A DNA stretch of 56,807 nucleotides, taken from NCBI GenBank assembly GCA_947177225.1, contig CAMWTS010000013.1:1-56807 (forward strand), in the 5' to 3' direction. The position numbers were made by a program, and so were the translations under genes. The notes beneath the pieces were generated by a model. That model had not been told where the DNA came from, searched no databases, and saw only the letters and a program-made list of their open reading frames with translations. Source of the DNA: an uncultured Alistipes sp. (GTDB taxonomy: Bacteria > Bacteroidota > Bacteroidia > Bacteroidales > Rikenellaceae). Shown one piece after another: positions 8,772 through 15,699 of this stretch (positions are counted from its first letter, which is position 1; every line of letters starts with the position of its first letter).

Positions 8772-10358
8772 ATGAAGAGATTATCTATATCGTTGGCATT
8801 GCTGCTCGCCGCCTTCACGGCGCAGGCACAGATACGAGTGGGTGACGGACAGCTGTCCGGAAGCATCGAAAGCAACAACATCTACTATATGAACGACTCC
8901 GAACTGGCAGGGTCGGCTCCCGAAGACAAGTTCGGTTCTAACAGCTATCTGAAAGTCGATTATACGCTGGGTCGTTTTTCGGCCGGCTTGCAGGCCGATG
9001 CCTATCTGCCTGTTTTGCAGGGCTATGATATGGCTATATACGGCGCAGGGCACAAATTCGTGCTCTCATCTAAATACATACAGTGGCAGGACGCCAACTT
9101 CTCGGTGCGCGTGGGCGACATATTCGATCAGTTCGGATCTGGCATATTGTTCCGCACATGGGAGGATAGGGCGCTGGGCTTCAACAACTCGTTGGAGGGT
9201 GTGCGCGGAGCCTACAACTTCAACAATTACGTCTCGGTAAAGGCCGTGTACGGCCGTCCGCGACTCTACGACGAGTATGCCTCATCGTGGGTGCGCGGTG
9301 CCGACATGTCGATTTCGCTCTCCGAGATCACCGGTTGGGACAACGGCATGCTGGCCTTGGAGGGCAGCTACCTCAATCGTCATCAGAACCTCGACGAGGT
9401 GCCCGATGCCGATATGCTGGGACTCACCTCGTCCGATCTGAATATGTTTTCGGGACGTGTCAATTTCGCATGGCAGGGTCTGGAACTTCGCGGCGAGTAT
9501 GTGGGTAAGTGCAACGCCGATCTTTACAGTCAGATACACGAGGCGGCACGCGGCAATGCGTGGCTCGTCGAGGCGGCTTACGACTACAACCGCCTGGCCG
9601 TGTCGGCATCGTTCCGCCGCTTGGAGCATATGACCACGATGGCGTCGCTCGTGGGCGGCGGTACGGGCAATACGCTCGGTTATCTGCCTGCTCTGACTCG
9701 CCAGTACACCTATCTTCTGACCAACCTCAATCCTTATCAGGTCAATGCCGAGGGTGAGGTCGGCGGTCAGGCCGATGTCTACTATTCGTTGCGCAACAGC
9801 AGCGATCGTTCGCGTTACTGGAATTTCCACGCCAATTTCTCGACGTTCTATACGCTCGAAGAGAATGGCGGCGGCGAGAACCGTCTGTTGTGGCGCGACA
9901 TCAATCTCGACGTCGAGCGTCAGTGGAACCGTCGTTTGAAGACCACGCTGCTCCTTTCGCGACAGGAGTGGAATCCGTCGCACGGCGGCATCAACGATAT
10001 GACCTATGTGTCGTGCATAGCCGTTGCCGATGTCACCTATAAGTTCGACAAAAAGAAGTCGCTGCGCGTCGAGGCGCAATACTTGCTTTCTGACGACTAT
10101 GAGGGCGATTGGGCTGCTGCACTGGTTGAATTCAACGTTGCACCCTCGTGGAGCGTATATGCAAGCGACATGTATAATTTGGGCAATGACCAGAAGAAGA
10201 TGCACTACTATAACGCCGGCGTCAGCTGGACGCATTCGCGTACGCGCCTGCAACTCTCTTACGGCCGCAACCGAGCGGGTTATATCTGCTCGGGCGGCGT
10301 ATGCCGATTCTCTCCGGCCTATACGGGCTTCAATCTGGTATTAACTTCGTCATTCTAA
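8772..10358 (+). CDS. DUF6029-type outer-membrane beta-barrel protein
   Basis: The 528-residue protein has a signal peptide (MKRLSISLALLLAAFTAQAQ), a long run of alternating aromatic/polar strands, and ends in FNLVLTSSF with a terminal Phe, as outer-membrane barrels do. The N-terminal part (GSIESNNIYYMND, FGSNSYLKVDY) resembles the DUF6029 family of Bacteroidota; the name is recalled by eye and the function is unknown. The gene begins on the base after the thioredoxin stop codon and is followed 13 bases later by the Omp28 gene, so the three form one operon. Confidence 0.8.
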   Translation: MKRLSISLALLLAAFTAQAQIRVGDGQLSGSIESNNIYYMNDSELAGSAPEDKFGSNSYLKVDYTLGRFSAGLQADAYLPVLQGYDMAIYGAGHKFVLSSKYIQWQDANFSVRVGDIFDQFGSGILFRTWEDRALGFNNSLEGVRGAYNFNNYVSVKAVYGRPRLYDEYASSWVRGADMSISLSEITGWDNGMLALEGSYLNRHQNLDEVPDADMLGLTSSDLNMFSGRVNFAWQGLELRGEYVGKCNADLYSQIHEAARGNAWLVEAAYDYNRLAVSASFRRLEHMTTMASLVGGGTGNTLGYLPALTRQYTYLLTNLNPYQVNAEGEVGGQADVYYSLRNSSDRSRYWNFHANFSTFYTLEENGGGENRLLWRDINLDVERQWNRRLKTTLLLSRQEWNPSHGGINDMTYVSCIAVADVTYKFDKKKSLRVEAQYLLSDDYEGDWAAALVEFNVAPSWSVYASDMYNLGNDQKKMHYYNAGVSWTHSRTRLQLSYGRNRAGYICSGGVCRFSPAYTGFNLVLTSSF

Positions 10359-10371
10359 AATAGCAATACTT

Positions 10372-11496
10372 ATGAAACTCACAAAACTATTCGCATTCCT
10401 TTTGGCTGCTGCCGGACTTGCTACCGCTTGCGGTGGCGATGACAACGGCGACGACACGCCCGATGTGTCGGAGCGCGGTACGCTCGTACTCACCGCATCG
10501 GCCGGTACGATGCTCAGCAACGGTGTCGACGAGGTGACATTCACCGTGATGTTCACTCCCGACGGCGAGACCATAGCCGTCGATGTCACCGACAAGGCCA
10601 AAATCTATGAAACTGGCAACAACTCTATCCTCAGCAGCAACAAGTTTACGACAGGAATGGAGGGAACTTATAAGTTCTATGCCTCTTACGGTCCCAATAT
10701 CGCCCCTACGGTAGAGGTCGTGGCGACTCCCGAGATTCCCGAATTGCCGGCCGATCCCAATGCGGCAAGCACTTCGTTCGTTCATCGTCATCTGTTGATC
10801 GATCACACCGGCACAGAGTGTCCCAACTGCCCATACATGATGTCGGCTCTCGAACAACTGGCCGAGGACAGCGAGTACAATTCGCAGTTCCTGCTGGCTG
10901 CTTCGCATTCGTACAACCGAACCGATCCCATGTATAATCAGGGCAGTGCCGCAATAGGCAACAGACTGGGCAACGGATACTACCCCTATGTGATGATGGA
11001 TCTCAACAAGAATCTCGGTGTCAACAACTCTATGGTTGCCGTCAATGTTCAGAACTTGAAGAAGCTGCTCGACAACAATAAGGTCGACGCTCCCGAAGCC
11101 GGTCTCAGTGCAGCTGTCAGTGCGACGCCTGTGCAGATCATCATCAACGCATCTGTCAAGGCTGCTGTCACCGGTAACTATCGTGTCGGCATGTGGATTC
11201 TCGAAGACAATATCGAGGCAGTCCAGAGCGGTGCCTCTGCTCCTGAGCACAATGTACACAGCAATGCCGTAAGAGCCATCGTGGGCAGCCTGACCAATCT
11301 CAACGGCGAGGAGGTCGGTGCCATCGAGGCAGGCCAGAGCGCAAACATCGTACGCACAGTCAACATATCGAGCAACTGGAAGATTGCCAACTGCAAGGTG
11401 CTCCTCTTCGTGACCTCTGACGCCGATACCACCACGCCGTTGAAGAACTGCGTATTGTGTCCTATCGGAGGTACGGTGGCTTATGAGTATAAATAG
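10372..11496 (+). CDS. Omp28-related outer-membrane lipoprotein
   Basis: The 374-residue precursor has a lipoprotein signal ending LATACGG, an N-terminal Ig-like region (residues about 35-120) and a C-terminal thioredoxin-related Omp28 domain with a CxxC at GTECPNCP. Omp28 proteins are surface or periplasmic lipoproteins of Bacteroidota with poorly known roles. Co-transcription with a TlpA-like reductase and an outer-membrane barrel suggests a redox-linked envelope module. The Asp-rich stretch after the lipid Cys (GGDDNGDDTPD) may act as a surface-export signal, as known for Bacteroidota lipoproteins; that is inference. The 3' spacer is filled with repeats. Confidence 0.87.
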   Translation: MKLTKLFAFLLAAAGLATACGGDDNGDDTPDVSERGTLVLTASAGTMLSNGVDEVTFTVMFTPDGETIAVDVTDKAKIYETGNNSILSSNKFTTGMEGTYKFYASYGPNIAPTVEVVATPEIPELPADPNAASTSFVHRHLLIDHTGTECPNCPYMMSALEQLAEDSEYNSQFLLAASHSYNRTDPMYNQGSAAIGNRLGNGYYPYVMMDLNKNLGVNNSMVAVNVQNLKKLLDNNKVDAPEAGLSAAVSATPVQIIINASVKAAVTGNYRVGMWILEDNIEAVQSGASAPEHNVHSNAVRAIVGSLTNLNGEEVGAIEAGQSANIVRTVNISSNWKIANCKVLLFVTSDADTTTPLKNCVLCPIGGTVAYEYK

Positions 11497-11522
11497 TCAT
11501 TTCTTGTGACTTTTTCGCGATC

Positions 11523-11643
11523 TTTTTCGTGAAAAGCGGCATTCTACTGCCGCGCACTTACTCCGCCGAATAAGTAGTACGTCAAGTACAACTTATCCGG
11601 CGGATCTTCGTTTGCGTGGCATAATACCGCTTTTGACGAAAAA
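11523..11643. repeat. Family A palindromic repeat, copy A1
   Basis: The ends TTTTTCGTGAAAAGCGG and CCGCTTTTGACGAAAAA are complementary except for one base. The centre is a nested stem: CCGCCG, A, ATAAGT, A, GTAC, loop, GTAC, A, ACTTAT, C, CGGCGG. The two unpaired positions recur in other copies while the paired bases differ. Confidence 0.85.
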
Positions 11644-11645
11644 TC

Positions 11646-11841
11646 TTTTCCATGAAAAGCCGCTATTTGCTTCCGCGCGCTCGTTCGTCCGAATAGGCAG
11701 TACGCCAGTACAGCCTATCCGTCCTCACATCGTTTGCGTTCATTTCATGCACTTTTTCTCGCCGCGGCAAAGCTGAAATGAATTTCGCTTTGCTCGTTCG
11801 GCTTAACGAAAAAGTTGCAACTAACTGCTTTTGATGAAAAA
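11646..11841. repeat. Family A palindromic repeat, copy A2, carrying an inner family B unit
   Basis: The copy begins TTTTCCATGAAAAGC and ends GCTTTTGATGAAAAA, with the central stem ATAGGC-A-GTAC / GTAC-A-GCCTAT. Its right half is interrupted by a family B unit (11751-11815). Copy A8 at 36718-36837 has the same left and right halves without the interruption. Confidence 0.8.
11751..11815. repeat. Family B palindromic repeat, copy 2, nested in A2
   Basis: Outer arms ACTTTTTC (11751-11758) and GAAAAAGT (11808-11815) are identical to those of the copy at 7979-8041. Inner arms GCAAAGC-T-GAAAT and ATTTCGCTTTGC pair around a GA-type loop with one bulged T. TGCA occurs on both sides (11748-11751 and 11816-11819). 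Confidence 0.75.
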
Positions 11842-11863
11842 GGGGGTTGTGGTTCTTGGTTTG

Positions 11864-11984
11864 TTTTCCGTGAAAACACCGCACCTGCGTCCTCTCTTTG
11901 TCGCTCAGCAATAGGAAGTACACCCAGTACGTCCTATCGCTTCGCTCTGTCAGAGAGTTGCATCTGTGGCGTTTTGACGAAAAA
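11864..11984. repeat. Family A palindromic repeat, copy A3
   Basis: Ends TTTTCCGTGAAAAC and CGTTTTGACGAAAAA pair imperfectly; the centre is ATAGGA-AGTAC / AGTAC-G-TCCTAT with outer CTCTCT / AGAGAG. It is separated from A2 by a linker with TGTGGTTCTTGGT that also occurs next to copies at 21748 and 36837. Confidence 0.75.
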
Positions 11985-12020
11985 GTGTCCATTGTTCTTG
12001 GTTGGCTATTTTCATTGTTA

Positions 12021-12424
12021 TGTCATTTCGAGCGTGAGCGAGAAATCTGTGTGCGGCGATTTCCACTGTCTTTTAACATTCAGCAAGTTTAGTCTTCCCC
12101 AGATGTCTCACGTTCGTTCGACATGACAGGACGTTGTTGTCATTCTGAGGAGGACGTCACGTCCGACGTGAGAATCTCAATTTTCGGTCGACAAACTCCT
12201 TTGCGTTGCATTGCATTCCCGGCTGCGAGACTCCCACGTCGCCTTTGGCTCCTCGGAGTGACAATTGCTGATGGCGAGACACCCACGTCGCAACTGCATT
12301 GCTCCTCGGAGTGACAGCGTTTGTCATTTCGAGCGTGAGCGAGAAATCTGTGCGTGACTATTTCCTCTGTCTTTTCTGTTAGTTCGGCCTTCCCCAGATG
12401 TCTCACATTCGTTCGACATGACAT
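12021..12424. repeat. Cluster of TGTCA-ended repeat units (families C and D)
   Basis: Two family C units (12021-12128 and 12322-12424) begin TGTCATTTCGAGCGTGAGCG and end with the inverted form CGTTCGACATGACA. Between them are family D segments beginning TGTCATTCTGAGGAG (12138) and ending CTCCTCGGAGTGACA (12263 and 12316). Inside D is the hairpin GGACG-TCA-CGTCC. The TGTCA termini and absence of coding capacity suggest MITE-like elements. Confidence 0.7.
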
Positions 12425-12528
12425 GTATATAATACGGGAAAGCGCGGCAGAAGGCATTCGACCGCCGTGTGTCCGGCGTGTATGCCCTTTTACGTATTTA
12501 TACTGATGCGCGCCGTCGCTCAAAAGCG

Positions 12529-12536
12529 TAACTTTG
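12529..12536 (+). promoter_or_regulatory. -7 promoter element of the Hdr-like operon
   Basis: TAACTTTG fits the -7 consensus and lies 25 bases before the first start codon, which is preceded by CACGGAGA, an unusually purine-rich possible ribosome-binding site for this genome. Confidence 0.6.
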
Positions 12537-12560
12537 CAGTGTTAAGTTAACACACGGAGA

Positions 12561-13256
12561 ATGGGAAAATATTTCGATATGCTGCTCGAAGACATTCGAG
12601 TGCAGGAGGGGCTGCGGTCGTGCATGAACTGCGGTGTCTGCACAGGCGTGTGTCCGGCGGCCGAGTTCTACAACTACGATCCCCGGCAGATCGTCAACAT
12701 CGTTCTCACGCGCGACGACGACGAGATCGAACGTCTGATGCGCAGCGATGTGATATGGTATTGCGGCGAGTGCATGTCGTGCCGGCCGCGGTGTCCGCGC
12801 GGCAATACGCCGGCATATGTCATACAGGGTTTGCGGACTTTGTCGCAGAGACTGGGACTGTTTGTCGAGAGCGAAAAGGGACGGCAGCAGCTGGCCATCA
12901 AACGTCTTATCGGCGACAACATTCTGCGGACGGGCTACTGCATCGTGCCGCGCAACGTGGTACCGGCGCTGCACCCCGAGCAGGGTGCGGTGTGGGAGTG
13001 GATAATCGACCATGACAAAGAGCTGTACGGGCGTTTCACGCCTGTTTACGGCAGCGATGGAGCCGGTGCGCTGCGCAAGATCGACGATGAGTCGATGCAG
13101 GAGCTGCACCGCATATTCGAGGTCAGCGGCGGCAAGGATTTTTACGCCACGATCGAGCGGCACTCCGAGCGCAAGGCGCGCGAAATGGGCTACGACGGTG
13201 CCGACGACGACTATATGATGCACACCTATACGACCAATTCCGAGCAACACTATTAG
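12561..13256 (+). CDS. HdrC-like [4Fe-4S] protein
   Basis: This 231-residue soluble protein carries two [4Fe-4S] motifs, CMNCGVCTGVCP near residues 21-32 and CGECMSCRPRCP near 68-79, in the arrangement of heterodisulfide reductase subunit C. In characterised Hdr systems HdrC passes electrons between HdrA and HdrB. The C-terminal 100 residues have no motif I recognise. The next gene (HdrB-like) starts three bases after the stop, and the five-gene run continues with gaps of 1-4 bases or overlap. The organism is not expected to use CoM/CoB, so the natural substrate is unknown. Confidence 0.88.
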   Translation: MGKYFDMLLEDIRVQEGLRSCMNCGVCTGVCPAAEFYNYDPRQIVNIVLTRDDDEIERLMRSDVIWYCGECMSCRPRCPRGNTPAYVIQGLRTLSQRLGLFVESEKGRQQLAIKRLIGDNILRTGYCIVPRNVVPALHPEQGAVWEWIIDHDKELYGRFTPVYGSDGAGALRKIDDESMQELHRIFEVSGGKDFYATIERHSERKAREMGYDGADDDYMMHTYTTNSEQHY

Positions 13257-13259
13257 ACG

Positions 13260-14345
13260 ATGAAAAGAGCTTCCTGGCAAGAGTATCAGAAAGATATAGC
13301 CGACGACAAATATTATTACGCGCGCAGCTGCATACGTCAGAACTTCTTTCCTGGCAGCGAACGCGCATTCCTGGATATATTGCGCGGTGATCTGGGGCGC
13401 GACGTGATGGACGATCCGATACACACTTCGTGTACGGGCATCGGCTATCACTCCGATGTGGTGCCTTTGGAGACCATCATGACCGTTGTGGCGCGTCAGT
13501 TCGCACTGATGGGCGAGGCAGGGTATGAGAACTTCATTTCGTCGTGCATCACTTCGTTCGGCATCTACACCGAGATTCTGAGTACGTGGGAGGAGTTTCC
13601 CGAGACAGAGGAGCGCACGCGCGAATACCTCTACAAAGCCACTGGCCGCGAGCTGGTCAAGCCCCGCTCGCTGGCGCACACCTCCGATATCGTATTCCAC
13701 TTTCGCGACGAGATAGCGCGCAAGGCCAAGCGCAAGCTGGTCAACGTCTATACCGGACGTCCGCTGCGCGTGGTGGAGCACATCGGCTGCCACTATGCCA
13801 AGATATTTCCCAAGTCGGGCATCGGAGGATCGGAGTTCCCGTATGTGCTGGCCGGCATGATAGAGTCGTGGGGCGGCGAGGTCGTGGACTATCCCGAACG
13901 CCGTCACTGCTGCGGATTCGGTTTTCGCAACTATCTTGTGCAGGCCAATCGCGGCTACTCGATAGCCAACTCGCAGAAGAAATTGGAGAGCATGTCGCCG
14001 TATAAGCCCGATTTTATCGTGGGCAACTGCCCCGGCTGTTCGATGTTTCTCGACAGGTGGCAGTATGCCATAGCCGAGATGGAGGGCACTACCTACGGAG
14101 CCGACGGGCAGGGCATACCCGTGCTGACATATGAAGAGATGGCCGGTCTGGTGCTCGGCTACGACCCGTGGGAGCTGGGCATGCAGATGCACCAGGTCGA
14201 CGTAGAGCCTCTGTTGGACAAGATGGGTGTGGAGTACGATCCGGCGGCCAAGTATCTGGGTCGCGACGGACGTTATATAGGCAAACCCGAACGGGCGGCT
14301 GTCAACAACGGTTGCCAGCGTGCCATATACGACATAAAGTTATAG
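13260..14345 (+). CDS. HdrB-like CCG-domain protein
   Basis: The 361-residue protein resembles heterodisulfide reductase subunit B, with a C-terminal CCG domain visible as HIGCHYAK, HCCGFGF and NCPGCSMF; the family binds noncubane [4Fe-4S] clusters that act on disulfides. An N-terminal counterpart around SCIRQNF, SCTGIGYHS and SSCITSF appears partly conserved, with SCTG where CCG might be expected. Position after HdrC and before HdrA matches HdrABC-type operons. The disulfide or other substrate is unknown. Confidence 0.85.
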   Translation: MKRASWQEYQKDIADDKYYYARSCIRQNFFPGSERAFLDILRGDLGRDVMDDPIHTSCTGIGYHSDVVPLETIMTVVARQFALMGEAGYENFISSCITSFGIYTEILSTWEEFPETEERTREYLYKATGRELVKPRSLAHTSDIVFHFRDEIARKAKRKLVNVYTGRPLRVVEHIGCHYAKIFPKSGIGGSEFPYVLAGMIESWGGEVVDYPERRHCCGFGFRNYLVQANRGYSIANSQKKLESMSPYKPDFIVGNCPGCSMFLDRWQYAIAEMEGTTYGADGQGIPVLTYEEMAGLVLGYDPWELGMQMHQVDVEPLLDKMGVEYDPAAKYLGRDGRYIGKPERAAVNNGCQRAIYDIKL

Positions 14346-14349
14346 AGAG

Positions 14350-15366
14350 ATGAAACGAAGAGTAGTCATAGTGGGCGGAGGAGCGGCCGGCATGGCCACG
14401 GCACTCGGATTGGAGAGCCGCGGCGTGGAGCCGGTTATCGTCGAGCGCGATACGGAGATGGGCGGTAAGGTGCGCAACTGGCACAAGCTGTTCCCGACAT
14501 TTACGCCTGCATCGGAGATATTGGACCCGTTGCGCCGAAGCATTGCCGAGCGCAACATCGAGTGTCGCACGGGAGTGGCGGTCGAGACTGTCGCGTCCGA
14601 CGGAGTCACGCTTGCCGGCGGTGAGCGCATGGCGGCCGACGCGGTGGTCATGGCCACGGGCTTTACGCTGTTCGATGCCCGCCGCAAGCAGGAGTACGGT
14701 TATGGCATATACGACAATGTGGTCACCTCGGCCGACCTGGAACAGATGATGAATAGCGGTCGGGTGCGTCTTGCCGACGGCAGCATGCCGCGACGCATAG
14801 CCATTCTGCACTGCGTGGGCTCGCGCGACGAGAAGGTGTGTCAGAGCCATTGCTCGAAGGTGTGCTGCATAACCGGTGTCAAGCAGGCCATAGAGTTGAA
14901 GAAGATGTTCCCCGAAGCCGACGTATTCAACTTCTACATGGATATACGCATGTTCGGTCCGGGGTATGAGGAGCTGTACCGCGAGGCGCAGCAGTCGTAC
15001 AACATACACTTCGTGCGCGGCCGCATATCCGAGGCCAGCCCGATGATTAACGGCCGTATTCAGATCAAGGCCGAGGATACGCTCACCGGCCGGCCGTTGA
15101 AGATGAGCATCGACATGCTGGTGCTGATGGTGGGTATGCGTGCCAACGACGACAACGGCTTGCTGGCTGCTTCGGCGTCGCTGGACGTTGCGCCCAACGG
15201 TTTCATGCAGAGCCGCGATCCGTTTACGGGTGCCGTGCGTTCGCCGCGCGAGGGGATATTCTATGCAGGTGCCGTCACTGCGCCTAAGAGTCTGGCCGAC
15301 ACGCTGGCCGAGGCCGCGCTGGCTGCCGACGCCGTTGTGGATTACCTTAACCGTACGCAGCGATGA
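14350..15366 (+). CDS. HdrA-like FAD/NAD(P)-binding subunit
   Basis: The 338-residue protein opens with the dinucleotide-binding motif VVIVGGGAAGMATALGL and a second nucleotide site around residues 150-165 (AILHCVGSRDEKVC), followed by CSKVCCITG, the HdrA/QmoA-type signature for a cluster near FAD. It lacks the extra N- and C-terminal ferredoxin domains of methanogen HdrA, so it is closer to the short HdrA of Qmo-like and bacterial systems. Its last codons overlap the next start (ATGA-type overlap, 15363-15366), so translation is coupled with the second HdrC-like gene. Confidence 0.88.
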   Translation: MKRRVVIVGGGAAGMATALGLESRGVEPVIVERDTEMGGKVRNWHKLFPTFTPASEILDPLRRSIAERNIECRTGVAVETVASDGVTLAGGERMAADAVVMATGFTLFDARRKQEYGYGIYDNVVTSADLEQMMNSGRVRLADGSMPRRIAILHCVGSRDEKVCQSHCSKVCCITGVKQAIELKKMFPEADVFNFYMDIRMFGPGYEELYREAQQSYNIHFVRGRISEASPMINGRIQIKAEDTLTGRPLKMSIDMLVLMVGMRANDDNGLLAASASLDVAPNGFMQSRDPFTGAVRSPREGIFYAGAVTAPKSLADTLAEAALAADAVVDYLNRTQR

Positions 15367-15698
15367 GAAGCATAAGGTTCGGCTACGGCATCAGCAAGCC
15401 GCGAGCCATAGATATCGACAGCAACGACCTGCGCAAGAGCAACGAGATATTGCGCGAGATGCCGGAGTTGCAGACCTGCATAGGCTGCGGTTCGTGTACG
15501 GCAAGCTGCACGGCAGGCAACCTCACGCAATTCAACTTCCGCCGTGTGCATACGCTCGTGCGTCGCGGCGAGTATATGGGTGCATACGAGGAGATGAACA
15601 AATGTATGCTTTGCGGCAAGTGTCGGCTGGTGTGTCCGCGCGGCATAAATACGCGTGGTCTGGCGATGTTGATTAAACGTAAACTGGGAGATTTCTGA
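15363..15698 (+). CDS. Second HdrC-like small [4Fe-4S] protein
   Basis: This 111-residue protein is essentially a dicluster ferredoxin domain with CIGCGSCTASCTAG near residues 39-52 and CMLCGKCRLVCPRG near 81-94. The first motif ends C-T-A-G where most families have C-P. It probably bridges the flavin subunit and the membrane subunit encoded one base downstream. Having two HdrC-like proteins, at the start and the middle of the operon, suggests two electron-transfer arms. Confidence 0.85.
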   Translation: MRSIRFGYGISKPRAIDIDSNDLRKSNEILREMPELQTCIGCGSCTASCTAGNLTQFNFRRVHTLVRRGEYMGAYEEMNKCMLCGKCRLVCPRGINTRGLAMLIKRKLGDF

Positions 15699-15699
15699 G

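Larger units (their letters stand above)
11497..12560. other. 1.06-kb repeat-filled intergenic region
   Basis: No gene is supported here. In order it holds three family A palindromes (11523-11643, 11646-11841, 11864-11984), a family B unit inside the second, two TGTCATTTCGAG-type units (12021-12128, 12322-12424) with a TGTCATTCTGAGG-type segment between them, and the promoter of the Hdr-like operon. Confidence 0.75.

Noticed and set aside
11497..12560. CRISPR array
   Set aside because: Repeats are palindromic, diverged and irregularly spaced, with no constant direct repeat and unique spacers, and no cas gene is nearby.
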